A stretch of 18,261 bases of DNA from an uncultured Pseudomonadaceae bacterium (GTDB lineage Bacteria; Pseudomonadota; Gammaproteobacteria; Pseudomonadales; Pseudomonadaceae): NCBI GenBank assembly GCA_947630465.1, contig CANRHT010000017.1, positions 1 through 18,261 on the forward strand, in the 5' to 3' direction. A program made the position numbers and the translations under genes. Numbering within the stretch: position 1 is the first letter of the stretch; each line of letters opens with the position of its first letter. Positions 1-6,840 of this stretch are shown here, one piece after another. The notes beneath the pieces are model-generated. The model did not search any database. It saw nothing but the letters and a program-made list of their open reading frames with translations, and was not told the DNA's origin.

Positions 1-659
1 AACTGGTCCGTTAAGCTTTGCGACACATAAAACATATTGACCGGAATCAGGCCTTCTTTGAGCTCTGCACCCGGACGGCGGAAGGCGGATACATCAATCG
101 GGTTAATCGAGTTGATGGAGTTCATAATAAAGGTACTTTCACCCCAACTCACCACCTGCTTACCCAAGCGCACAGTGCCGGGCTGATCTGCAATAGCGTA
201 GTTGTGATACACAAAAGCATCTAATAATTCTATGCCGCGGGTCTTAGCGCCCTCTTTACGGCCTTTGTTGCTGATGTCTTTAAATGGACGGTTACCGTCT
301 TGCAACTCAGTGTCGTACCAGTACTTACCGCGTACAAACACACCGGTGTCTTTGTAGCGTAACTCTAAGTCATGCAGGCCTTTAAAAATTTGTGAAAAGG
401 TTTTGCCGCGCTGAAAATTTAAGCGGCCATCATCGCCGGTTTGCGTAAAGCCGGTACCGCCATTGGCGTTACCGATAAAACGTTTGTCAGGTTTCGCCGT
501 TGACCAACTGGCGCCCACCGAGAGTGATGTATCAAATGAGCCTTCAACTTCCCCGAGATCGAAAGTCACTGCAGAGGCTGGTGTCGCCAAGATTGATGCG
601 AAGCCTATCGCCATTGGCAGCTTTGCCAATCGCCATATATGTTGATTTTTTATAGTCAT
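1..659 (-). CDS. DUF1302 family outer-membrane protein, N-terminal part (runs off window)
   Basis: Reading the minus strand from the ATG at 659 gives an open frame of 219 codons with no stop before the window edge, so the gene is partial at its C-terminus. The start follows a GGAG Shine-Dalgarno with about 8 nt spacing. Residues 1-30 form a signal peptide (basic N-region, hydrophobic core, cleavage after TPASA). The mature start VTFDLGEVEGSFD and later stretches such as LLDAFVYHNY, GKQVVSWGES and NSINPIDVSAFRRPGAE are what I recall from DUF1302 proteins of Pseudomonas. These are predicted beta-rich outer-membrane proteins, often encoded next to a DUF1329 protein, which would lie beyond position 1. 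The molecular function is not established; transport or metabolism of hydrophobic substrates has been suggested for the family. Family assignment is firm; function is open. Confidence 0.88.
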   Translation of the reverse strand, partial: MTIKNQHIWRLAKLPMAIGFASILATPASAVTFDLGEVEGSFDTSLSVGASWSTAKPDKRFIGNANGGTGFTQTGDDGRLNFQRGKTFSQIFKGLHDLELRYKDTGVFVRGKYWYDTELQDGNRPFKDISNKGRKEGAKTRGIELLDAFVYHNYAIADQPGTVRLGKQVVSWGESTFIMNSINSINPIDVSAFRRPGAELKEGLIPVNMFYVSQSLTDQ

Positions 660-828
660 ATGTACAACTCCGAATATTATTTGGCTGTTGGCAGTATCAC
701 CAACCACTTCTTGAAGCCAACCAACCCTAAGGCTAACTGGACATAGCAACCGCTCTTTTTTGGCGGCTTTGCAAAGGTATTACAGTCTTATCTATAGGTA
801 CTAAGCAGTATGTATGCCAACTAAACGA

Positions 829-844
829 ATGACCTATAGGTCAT
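829..844. promoter_or_regulatory. Perfect 16-bp palindrome, candidate operator of the DUF1302 gene
   Basis: ATGACCTATAGGTCAT is identical to its own reverse complement. It lies about 170 bp upstream of the DUF1302 start. A related sequence, TACCTATAGAT on the minus strand, sits around 792-800. The CTATAG cores are centred exactly 42 bp apart, about four helical turns, which suits a dimeric regulator binding two sites on the same DNA face. The regulator is unknown. Confidence 0.5.
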
Positions 845-1012
845 ATTTATACCCACAGCGGATCGCACCTGCAAAATTATTAAAAATGTAAGACATCCAT
901 TCACAGCGTTTTTATTGAGCCGATAAACTCCAACCTATTTCATGGCACGCAGCCATCTGAGTACTTAGGTAACAGTTTTTGCGGCATGGGTAGCAAACAC
1001 AGCGCTATACCC

Positions 1013-1054
1013 CACAGCGAGTGGCAATAATCATAAAAACAATAGGTCGCTGTG
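1013..1054. repeat. Inverted repeat CACAGCGA / TCGCTGTG within a CACAGCG cluster
   Basis: CACAGCGA at 1013-1020 is repeated in inverted orientation as TCGCTGTG at 1047-1054 with a 26-bp spacer. Direct copies of CACAGCG also occur at 854-860, 902-908 and 998-1004. The flanking bases of the copies are not conserved, so this is a short-word cluster rather than a longer repeat. Role unknown. Confidence 0.45.
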
Positions 1055-1128
1055 CAATAGCGCGGGCTGCGCTCAGTCATAACAACGAGAGATATGTGAT
1101 TTAAAAGAAATCTAAGGCGTGAGTGTTG

Positions 1129-1878
1129 TTACTCAAGGATCCAAATCAGGCTCGCAAAGCGACCCGTCACCGATTGCCGGCGATAGGAATAAAAGCGTGG
1201 ATCAGTCATGGTGCAGAACCCACCACCAAACACCTGCTGCACGCCGCAGGCTGCAAGACGAATACGTGCTAATTGATAGATATCCGCCAACCAACGCTCA
1301 GCATTATCGCTGGGCACAAAAGCGGCGCGGGCATGCGGATGCTGCTGCACAAATGCTGCGCGCACTTCAGCACCCACCTCAAACACAGCAGGACCAATCG
1401 CCGGACCTAGCCACACGAGAATATCCTCAGGTGCGACCTGCATACGAGCAGCAGTGTTTTCTAACACGCCAGTAGCCAAACTGCGCCAGCCCGCATGTGC
1501 GGCGGCAACAACCGAGCCTGCTGTATCAGTAAAAAGTACCGGCAAGCAATCTGCGCTCATAATACAACAGGCTAAATTCGGCTTACGAGTCACACTGGCA
1601 TCGGCGGTGAGCGTCTGTGTTGCATCTGCATGCACCACATGATTGCCATGCACCTGCTCTAACCAAGTCAGCTGACAGCCGAGAATATTGGCTAAGTCAG
1701 CACGGTTGCGCTGCACTTGTATCGGCGAGTCACCGACATGATCACCCAAGTTAAAACAGGCAAAGGGCGCAACGCTGGCACCCGTGGTGCTCGTCGTCAC
1801 ACAAGCACGAATATGAGCCGGCGCTGGCCAGTCTGGGATCAGCCAATCATCAGGCTGTACGGCAACCTTCTTATCCAC
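1129..1878 (-). CDS. pgeF: Peptidoglycan editing factor PgeF (YfiH/DUF152, multicopper-polyphenol-oxidase-like)
   Basis: This 249-residue protein is full length for the PgeF/YfiH family, which keeps misincorporated residues such as L-Ser out of peptidoglycan precursors; older annotations call it laccase or polyphenol oxidase. The metal-site motifs are visible: QVHGNH with H77, SADCLPV with C111, and AAHAGWR with H128, plus WLGPAIGP near 157-164. The start is GTG at 1878, 8 nt after the rluD stop, with only a weak GGGTAAG upstream, so translation is probably coupled to rluD. Homologues I recall begin a few residues before DWLIPDWPAP, and no nearer start codon is present. pgeF follows rluD in Pseudomonas as well. 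No terminator is visible downstream. Confidence 0.93.
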   Translation of the reverse strand: MDKKVAVQPDDWLIPDWPAPAHIRACVTTSTTGASVAPFACFNLGDHVGDSPIQVQRNRADLANILGCQLTWLEQVHGNHVVHADATQTLTADASVTRKPNLACCIMSADCLPVLFTDTAGSVVAAAHAGWRSLATGVLENTAARMQVAPEDILVWLGPAIGPAVFEVGAEVRAAFVQQHPHARAAFVPSDNAERWLADIYQLARIRLAACGVQQVFGGGFCTMTDPRFYSYRRQSVTGRFASLIWILE

Positions 1879-1886
1879 CGAGCGAC

Positions 1887-2867
1887 TTACCCAACAAAGG
1901 CTTCACGATCCTGACGTAGCAAGGTCAGCAGCCAAGTAAAGTCATCGGGCAGCGGTGCTTCCCACTTGATACGCTTACCCGTTGTCGGATGCTCTAATTC
2001 CAGAAAACGCGCGTGCAACGCCTGTCGCGGGAAAGCTTTCAGCGTTTCTAGCAGGGTGGGATTCACCGCTGGTGGAATACGAAAGCGTCCACCATAAGCA
2101 GGATCGCCCACTAACGGAAAACCAACATGCGTCATATGCACACGAATCTGGTGAGTACGTCCCGTTTCTAACATCACCCGGGTATGGGTGTGTGAACGGA
2201 AACGCTCCAACACACGATAATGGCTGACGGCAGGCTTACCGCTGTCTATCACCGCCATACGCTGACGCTGCTGACCATGACGGCCAATTGGTGCATCAAT
2301 AGTCGCGCCTGAGGTAATGACACCGACCACAATCGCTTCATAGGTACGCCCTACGCTGCGTGCTTGCAGTTGATCAACCAAACTGGTGTGCGCCTCAAGG
2401 GTTTTTGCCACCACCATCAATCCAGTGGTGTCTTTGTCCAATCGATGCACAATTCCAGCGCGCGGCACTTCAATTAAGCCTGGCACATGGAATAACAATG
2501 CATTGAGCAAGGTTCCATCGGGATGACCCGCAGCCGGATGCACCACCAAGCCAGCCGGCTTGTTGAGCACCAGTATTTGCTCGTCCTCAAAGACGATATC
2601 CAGTGGAATATCTTGCGCGATCCACTCGCCTTGCGCTTCACGCTCGGGCGTCAGTTCCAGCCGCGAACCACTGTAAACGGTGTCGCGCGGTCTGATCACT
2701 TGGCCATCAACCGTGAGGCGGTTTTCTTTAATCCAGGTCGTTAAACGTGAACGGGAATGCTCCGGGAACAACTGCGCTGCAACCTGATCCAAGCGTTGGC
2801 CACCCAGTTCCGTCGGAACCTTTGCGAATAATTGAATTGTTTCGGTCGTATTTGTTGGCATACTCAT
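1887..2867 (-). CDS. rluD: 23S rRNA pseudouridine(1911/1915/1917) synthase RluD
   Basis: RluD modifies helix 69 of 23S rRNA to pseudouridine and supports late 50S assembly. With the start at 2867 the protein has 326 residues. It carries an S4 RNA-binding domain at about 20-80 (LGGQRLDQVAAQLF onward) and the RluA-type catalytic domain with HRLDKDTTG, where D144 is the catalytic aspartate, followed by ETGRTHQIRVHM. The frame stays open up to 3008. A start at 2924 has a better GGGA Shine-Dalgarno and would add 19 residues, but homologues begin near ETIQLFAKVP, which favours 2867 or 2861 (ATG AGT ATG). It is divergent from bamD and followed 8 nt later by pgeF, an arrangement shared with Pseudomonas. 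Confidence 0.94.
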   Translation of the reverse strand: MSMPTNTTETIQLFAKVPTELGGQRLDQVAAQLFPEHSRSRLTTWIKENRLTVDGQVIRPRDTVYSGSRLELTPEREAQGEWIAQDIPLDIVFEDEQILVLNKPAGLVVHPAAGHPDGTLLNALLFHVPGLIEVPRAGIVHRLDKDTTGLMVVAKTLEAHTSLVDQLQARSVGRTYEAIVVGVITSGATIDAPIGRHGQQRQRMAVIDSGKPAVSHYRVLERFRSHTHTRVMLETGRTHQIRVHMTHVGFPLVGDPAYGGRFRIPPAVNPTLLETLKAFPRQALHARFLELEHPTTGKRIKWEAPLPDDFTWLLTLLRQDREAFVG

Positions 2868-2931
2868 CAACAGAGATTGCGTAGGCTTTGGTTTCAAGCG
2901 CACGCTTGTGGTTAAATACAGCATAATTTGT

Positions 2932-2962
2932 CCCGAATCTGATTCGGGGCGTTCACTATAAC
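2932..2962. promoter_or_regulatory. Back-to-back promoter candidates and palindrome between rluD and bamD
   Basis: The divergent region holds a perfect inverted repeat, CCCGAATC-T-GATTCGGG (2932-2948). It is followed by overlapping -10-like hexamers for both directions: TATAAC (2957-2962) toward bamD and, on the minus strand, TATAGT (2960-2955) toward rluD. An rluD -35 candidate, CTGACT on the minus strand (2984-2979), is spaced 18 bp. The palindrome covers the place where the bamD -35 and the rluD transcription start would lie. A second small palindrome, CAAGCG-CA-CGCTTG, is at 2895-2908. All of this is inferred from sequence only. Confidence 0.4.
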
Positions 2963-3010
2963 AGGACGGCTCACTGCAAGTCAGCCGACCGTTCAACGGC
3001 GTACTCAATC

Positions 3011-3994
3011 ATGCATCTAAGGCACCTGCTATTTATTGCTCTTTTTACCTTATTAGGCGCCTGTGCGTCCAAGGGTATTGATGAAAACCTAAGCGAGACA
3101 GCGCTGTACGAACAAGCGCAAACAGATCTTGAAAAAAACAGGTACTCAGCTGCCATTGCTAAGCTTAAAGCACTCGAGTCACGCTATCCTTTTGGCCGTT
3201 ATGCAGAACAAGCACAATTAGAATTAATTTATTCGTATTACAACAACAATGAGCCTGAAGCGGTGCGTGCCTCTGCTGATCGCTTCATTCGTTTACATCC
3301 GCAACATCCGAATGTTGATTACGCTTACTACATGAAAGGTTTAGCCTCTTTTGACCAAGACCGCGGCCTGCTTGCACGTTTCTTACCTTTAGATATGTCC
3401 AAACGTGATCCCGGTGCAGCACGTGACTCATACAATGAATTCGCCCAACTGACCAACCGTTTCCCCAACAGCCGTTATGCACCAGACGCCAAGCAGCGCA
3501 TGATTTATTTGCGCAACTTGCTCGCTGCTTATGAAGTGCACGCTGCTAACTTTTACCTTAAGCGCCAAGCTTATGTTGCCGCACTCAATCGTGGCCGCTA
3601 TATCGTAGAAAACTTCCAGGAAACGCCAGCCGTCGGTGATGGCTTAGCGATTATGACTGAGGCATATCAGCATTTAGCACTCGAAGATTTAGCGCAAACC
3701 AGTCTCAGTACTTTACAGCTCAACTATCCAGAACACCCCAGCCTTGCCAGCGGTACCTTTAAAGCACGTGAGAAAGATACGGACAACCGCTCATGGCTGA
3801 GCAAGGCCACACTGGGCTTTATTGGCAGCAATGAAGATTTGCGCCCGCAGCAAACTCAAGCGAGTAAAGATGTGATTCGTCAATACGAAAACGCCGCTGA
3901 GCAGATCCCCGATAGCGTACGTATCGCCATCAATGATGATCAGCCTAAGCGCAGCTGGTTAAACCGTTTAACCTTTGGCGTGTTTGGCAAATAA
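3011..3994 (+). CDS. bamD: Outer-membrane assembly lipoprotein BamD (ComL)
   Basis: BamD is the essential lipoprotein partner of BamA in the machine that inserts beta-barrel proteins into the outer membrane. The 327-residue product begins with a lipoprotein signal peptide ending in the lipobox LGAC, so C18 is the acylated residue. TPR-type helical repeats follow, with family stretches such as [31 protein letters not shown] (31-61), [13 protein letters not shown], and the [13 protein letters not shown] loop. The length is a little greater than enterobacterial BamD, as expected for pseudomonads, which have a longer C-terminal tail. The ATG at 3011 has no strong Shine-Dalgarno but places the signal peptide correctly. 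The gene is monocistronic, closed by the terminator at 4030-4058. Confidence 0.95.
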   Translation: MHLRHLLFIALFTLLGACASKGIDENLSETALYEQAQTDLEKNRYSAAIAKLKALESRYPFGRYAEQAQLELIYSYYNNNEPEAVRASADRFIRLHPQHPNVDYAYYMKGLASFDQDRGLLARFLPLDMSKRDPGAARDSYNEFAQLTNRFPNSRYAPDAKQRMIYLRNLLAAYEVHAANFYLKRQAYVAALNRGRYIVENFQETPAVGDGLAIMTEAYQHLALEDLAQTSLSTLQLNYPEHPSLASGTFKAREKDTDNRSWLSKATLGFIGSNEDLRPQQTQASKDVIRQYENAAEQIPDSVRIAINDDQPKRSWLNRLTFGVFGK

Positions 3995-4029
3995 GCCAAC
4001 ACTGCAAGAGCCCTTAATCCGGCAAGACT

Positions 4030-4058
4030 AAAAAAGGAGGCGCTAAGCCTCCTTTTTT
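4030..4058. terminator. Bidirectional intrinsic terminator between bamD and gpx
   Basis: Six A residues, GGAGGC, a GCTAA loop, GCCTCC and six T residues form a fully paired 12-bp hairpin. The T-run on either strand serves as the U-tract. It sits 36 nt after the bamD stop and 18 nt after the gpx stop (minus strand), so it can end both convergent transcripts. Confidence 0.93.
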
Positions 4059-4075
4059 AATCACAGTCAATTAAT

Positions 4076-4573
4076 CTAAGATGCGGTTGATACGGCTAAA
4101 GCAGTCTCTACCGTTTGTATCAACAGCGGATCATTCGGCTCTGTACGCGGTGAAAAACGTGCTAAGACGCGACCTTCACCATCCACTAAAAACTTTTCAA
4201 AGTTCCAAGTAATATCGCCTGGAAACTCAGCCCCTTCTCCCGCCAATAAGCGGTAGAGAGGATGATTGCCCGACCCATTGACCTGCAATTTTTCTGTCAT
4301 GGGAAAGGTGATGCCGAAACGCTCAGTGCAAAATGTTTGAATCTGCTGTGCAGTACCCGGCTCTTGTTTACCAAACTGATTACAAGGCACAGCTAACACG
4401 CTAAAACCTAGTTCTTTATACTGCTCATGCAGCGCCTGTAAACCTGCATACTGCGGTGTTAGCCCGCACTCAGAAGCCACATTCACCACCAGCAATAACC
4501 GATTCGCAAACTGCTCAAGTGGCAACGCTGCGCCATCCAGTGCTGCAAGTGTTAGATCATGAAAAGCACTCAT
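4076..4573 (-). CDS. Glutathione-peroxidase-family peroxidase (Cys type)
   Basis: The start at 4573 follows a GAGGG Shine-Dalgarno and gives 165 residues, typical for bacterial Gpx/BtuE-type enzymes. The frame extends upstream to 4633, but that extension is not family-like. The family signatures are NVASECGLTPQY with peroxidatic C36, CNQFGKQEPG with Q70, and TWNFEKF with W123 and N124, giving the complete catalytic tetrad. Cysteine replaces the selenocysteine of animal enzymes. C82 (in FCTERFGITFP) sits where thioredoxin-dependent relatives have their resolving cysteine, so the electron donor may be thioredoxin rather than glutathione; this is inference. The enzyme reduces hydrogen peroxide and organic hydroperoxides in the cytoplasm. 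It is divergent from the Lrp-type gene. Confidence 0.93.
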   Translation of the reverse strand: MSAFHDLTLAALDGAALPLEQFANRLLLVVNVASECGLTPQYAGLQALHEQYKELGFSVLAVPCNQFGKQEPGTAQQIQTFCTERFGITFPMTEKLQVNGSGNHPLYRLLAGEGAEFPGDITWNFEKFLVDGEGRVLARFSPRTEPNDPLLIQTVETALAVSTAS

Positions 4574-4658
4574 GTTATGCCCTCTAGGTAACTCAGCGAA
4601 AATGTATCTGTATTGAGTATCGCAGAGTATCAAGGCTTATTCATCCTGCTAACGCTTA

Positions 4659-4688
4659 TTGCACAGGACTGCTCGCCAGAAATATATA
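4659..4688 (+). promoter_or_regulatory. Candidate sigma-70 promoter of the Lrp-family gene
   Basis: TTGCAC (4659-4664) and TATATA (4683-4688), separated by 18 bp, lie about 77 bp before the start codon in the divergent gpx/lrp region. The region downstream is very A+T-rich, as is common where Lrp-type proteins control their own gene. Confidence 0.45.
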
Positions 4689-4764
4689 AATTTACAAAAA
4701 ACAGCGCAATACAATACAAACATTGATATTTTAAACGCACCTGCCAAGTGCACCTGAGGCCTTT

Positions 4765-5244
4765 ATGGACAAATTAGACCGTTACGATTTACGTATTTTG
4801 CAAGAGCTGCAAAACAACGCACAGATTTCTAACCTCGAACTCGCCGAGCGCATTGGCTTATCCGCCTCTCCTTGCTCACGCCGAGTGAAAGCCTTAGAAG
4901 ATGAGGGTTATATCCTCAAGCACGTGGCCTTACTGGATCGAAAAAAATTAGGGCTCACCTTAACCGCCTATGTCTTAATCGGCATGGACAGCCATACTCC
5001 TGAGCGTTTTGAAAACTTTCAAAAGCACATCAGCCAATGGCCTGAAGTACTCGAATGCAGCTTAATTACCGGAATGGATGCGGACTATCAACTCAAGGTT
5101 ATAGTGCCGGATATGGATCATTATCAGAGATTTTTATTGGAAAAAGTCACACGTATCGATGGCGTTACCAGCGTACGCTCGAGCTTTGTACTCAACCATG
5201 TACAGCTTTCAACAGCGCTCCCTTTAACGCACTTATCCGATTGA
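4765..5244 (+). CDS. Lrp/AsnC-family transcriptional regulator
   Basis: This is a full-length (159 aa) feast/famine regulator. Residues 1-60 carry the winged helix-turn-helix with typical sequence (LDRYDLRILQELQNNAQISN, LAERIGLSASPCSRRVKALE). Residues 65-150 form the RAM ligand-binding and oligomerisation domain, ending in SSFVLNHVQLSTALPL. The C-terminal ending resembles BkdR/Lrp-type activators of pseudomonads as I remember them, but the specific ligand (probably an amino acid) and targets cannot be told from sequence. The ATG follows GAGG with about 8 nt spacing. It stands alone between gpx (divergent) and the DUF2788 gene, so it may regulate a neighbour or act elsewhere. Confidence 0.93.
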   Translation: MDKLDRYDLRILQELQNNAQISNLELAERIGLSASPCSRRVKALEDEGYILKHVALLDRKKLGLTLTAYVLIGMDSHTPERFENFQKHISQWPEVLECSLITGMDADYQLKVIVPDMDHYQRFLLEKVTRIDGVTSVRSSFVLNHVQLSTALPLTHLSD

Positions 5245-5368
5245 GCGCTCTAAAACGGCCTAAACTTATTGTTATACTTATGGCTAAGATGGCGTACAAT
5301 ATTATTTTTATGATTATGGCTGGCTGCTGCAACAGACTTATCGGTCAAAATATAGACTTATAAATAAC

Positions 5369-5384
5369 TGTGTAGCGCATCACA
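5369..5384. promoter_or_regulatory. CRP/Vfr-like site before the DUF2788 gene
   Basis: TGTGT-AGCGCA-TCACA matches the CRP/Vfr consensus TGTGA-N6-TCACA at nine of ten positions. It is embedded in a longer inverted repeat, ACTGTG (5367-5372) with CACAGT (5381-5386). Its centre is 46 bp before the DUF2788 start codon. Whether a promoter lies upstream (TACAAT at 5295-5300 is a -10 candidate) or downstream is unclear, so activation or repression cannot be chosen. Confidence 0.42.
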
Positions 5385-5422
5385 GTCAGCAATGTATAGC
5401 TGTTATATCATCTGGAAAAATC

Positions 5423-5623
5423 ATGGAAACTGAAGTATTTGAAGACCTAATGGTGACCGTCTTGGTTGGTGGTCTGATTTTATTTATGGCTTTTATCGTT
5501 TGGGATTTAGCCAAAAAATCTAAAGCGGGCCGTTATGGGACTGCTGTATTATTTTTTGCGTTAGGTCTTGGCGTGTTTGGCTTTTTGATTAAAACCATCG
5601 TTATTGCAATCAAAGGTCTGTAA
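5423..5623 (+). CDS. DUF2788 small inner-membrane protein
   Basis: This 66-residue protein has two hydrophobic segments, about 10-29 (VTVLVGGLILFMAFIVWDLA) and 40-62 (AVLFFALGLGVFGFLIKTIV). A short positively charged loop (KKSKAGRYG) joins them. That makes a two-helix inner-membrane hairpin. The sequence, especially GGLILFMAFIVWDLAKKS and GLGVFGFLIKT, matches DUF2788 proteins known from Pseudomonas and relatives; no function is known. The ATG has GGA 7-8 nt upstream. A CRP-like palindrome precedes it, and the globin gene follows 92 bp later on the same strand. Confidence 0.85.
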   Translation: METEVFEDLMVTVLVGGLILFMAFIVWDLAKKSKAGRYGTAVLFFALGLGVFGFLIKTIVIAIKGL

Positions 5624-5715
5624 TTCAATCTAACCCGATCGATGCCACCCCTCGTCATTCAGCATTAAAATTCAATGCCTCGTTTATTTTAATACCCACA
5701 TAAAGGACACACCTG

Positions 5716-6108
5716 ATGAAAGCTGCAGATATCGTTATGCAGAGCTATGGTCGCTGCTGTGCAAGCGATACTTTTTTTGATTCATTTTACGAACATTTCC
5801 TTGCCAGTTCTCCCGAAATTCGTGACAAATTTGCCAATACTAATATGGCTGGCCAAAAGCTTTTGTTGCGTCAGGGTATTTTAAACGTGGTGTTATATGC
5901 TCGCGGTATGCCCGGCACTAAACTCAAAGCGCTTGGCTGCTCGCACTCGCGTCAAGGTATGAATATTCGTCCGGAACTCTACACACTTTGGTTCAACGCC
6001 CTCGCCACTACAATTCGTGAGCATGACCAAGAAAGCACACCCGAAGTCATCACTGCATGGCGTGAAGTCGTCAGCAAAAGTGTTGATGTGATTACCGCTG
6101 AATACTAA
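5716..6108 (+). CDS. Single-domain globin
   Basis: This 130-residue all-alpha protein fits a bacterial single-domain globin. DTFFDSFYEHFLASSPEIRDKFANTNM corresponds to helices A-C with a CD1 phenylalanine (F39). LLRQGILNVVLYARG corresponds to helix E. LGCSHSRQGMNIRPELYTLW contains the proximal histidine candidate H77, in the usual spacing before the G helix. No reductase domain is attached, so it is not a flavohaemoglobin. The protein likely binds haem for O2 or NO chemistry or sensing; the exact role is not evident. The ATG follows AAAGGA with about 9 nt spacing. It may be co-transcribed with DUF2788 and is followed by a long hairpin. Confidence 0.82.
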   Translation: MKAADIVMQSYGRCCASDTFFDSFYEHFLASSPEIRDKFANTNMAGQKLLLRQGILNVVLYARGMPGTKLKALGCSHSRQGMNIRPELYTLWFNALATTIREHDQESTPEVITAWREVVSKSVDVITAEY

Positions 6109-6121
6109 GTAGAGGCCGACC

Positions 6122-6155
6122 CAGCTCATGGGTGAGGCGACTCACCCATGAGCTG
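6122..6155. repeat. Perfect 15-bp stem hairpin with GCGA loop between globin and rluE
   Basis: CAGCTCATGGGTGAG (6122-6136) and its exact reverse complement (6141-6155) flank the tetraloop GCGA, a GNRA loop in plus-strand RNA. It sits between the globin stop (6108) and the rluE stop (6172), at a convergent junction. It could act as a terminator or 3'-end stabiliser, but there is no T-run after it on either strand. Confidence 0.85.
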
Positions 6156-6171
6156 CAATAACAAGCACATA

Positions 6172-6831
6172 TCACATGCTTGATAACTCAGGAAATTCAA
6201 GCGCTCGCCAATGCCCACTGGGCAAATCCGCTAAATGCCAGTCACCTATCTGTACACGCACTAAACGCAGCGTTGGTAAGCCCACTGCAGCCGTCATACG
6301 CCTGACCTGACGATTACGTCCCTCATAAATCGTTAACTGTAACCAAGCCGTAGGAATATGTTTGCGCTCACGCACTGGCGGCGTACGCACCCACAAGTCA
6401 GGCTCAGCGATGCTCTGCACCTGCGCAGGCGCGGTTAAGCCATCTTTTAATTGCACACCTTGACGCAGTTGCTGCAACTGCTCTTCTTGCGGTTCGCCTT
6501 CAACTTGCACCCAATAGACTTTGCGCAACTTGTATTGCGGCTCGGCAATACGCGCCTGCAAACGCCCGCTATTCGTCAGCAGAACCAAGCCTTCACTATC
6601 ACGGTCTAAACGCCCTGCTGGATATACATCGGGCACAGGCACAAAATCTTTTAAAGTCGCCCGCCCATGCTCATCAGTAAACTGCGTCAGCACATCATAG
6701 GGTTTATTGAGCATCAGCAAACAAGGTTCGGCAGGTTCAGCCGCTTGACGCTTGGGGTTTCTGCGCGGCGGATGTGCAGCCGCTGCGCGGGTTGATGACG
6801 TGTGACGCTGTGGTGTATTAGGCTTTTTCAC
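6172..6831 (-). CDS. rluE: 23S rRNA pseudouridine(2457) synthase RluE
   Basis: The 219-residue protein is an RsuA/RluB/E/F-type pseudouridine synthase that fits RluE. After a basic tail of about 36 residues come [35 protein letters not shown] (catalytic D76) and [20 protein letters not shown], all close to E. coli RluE. There is no S4 domain, as in RluE. Its job is modification of U2457 in 23S rRNA. The start is GTG at 6831. The Shine-Dalgarno AGGA overlaps the stop codon of the upstream flavodoxin gene, only 9 nt away, so the two are co-transcribed and probably translationally coupled. Confidence 0.92.
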   Translation of the reverse strand: MKKPNTPQRHTSSTRAAAAHPPRRNPKRQAAEPAEPCLLMLNKPYDVLTQFTDEHGRATLKDFVPVPDVYPAGRLDRDSEGLVLLTNSGRLQARIAEPQYKLRKVYWVQVEGEPQEEQLQQLRQGVQLKDGLTAPAQVQSIAEPDLWVRTPPVRERKHIPTAWLQLTIYEGRNRQVRRMTAAVGLPTLRLVRVQIGDWHLADLPSGHWRALEFPELSSM

Positions 6832-6840
6832 AGCACTGTC

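Larger units (their letters stand above)
660..1128. other. Non-coding region between pgeF and the DUF1302 gene
   Basis: This 469-bp stretch has no credible gene on either strand; the short open frames touching it are shadows of the flanking genes. Both neighbours are on the minus strand, so it is the promoter and leader region of the DUF1302 gene plus the untranslated tail of pgeF. It contains a perfect 16-bp palindrome (829-844), a related half-match 42 bp away (792-800), a 10-bp palindrome CTTTGCAAAG (767-776), and five copies of the 7-mer CACAGCG between 854 and 1054. I see no intrinsic terminator behind pgeF. Confidence 0.8.

Noticed and set aside
1120..1135. Weak stem TGAGT/ACTCA at the pgeF stop as a terminator
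   Set aside because: Only 5 bp, includes the stop codon, and no proper U-tract follows; not reported as a terminator.
1119..1475. 118-codon plus-strand open frame
   Set aside because: It lies antisense to pgeF, has no family resemblance or Shine-Dalgarno, and pgeF is certain.
2868..3008. Longer 373-residue form of RluD
   Set aside because: The added N-terminus is not family-like and would run through the divergent promoter region up to 2 bp from bamD.
4574..4633. 20-residue N-terminal extension of Gpx
   Set aside because: The Shine-Dalgarno and homology both place the start at 4573.
5055..5363. 102-codon plus-strand open frame running past the Lrp gene
   Set aside because: Mostly an out-of-frame shadow of the Lrp gene; the tail in the spacer has no Shine-Dalgarno and no recognisable protein character.
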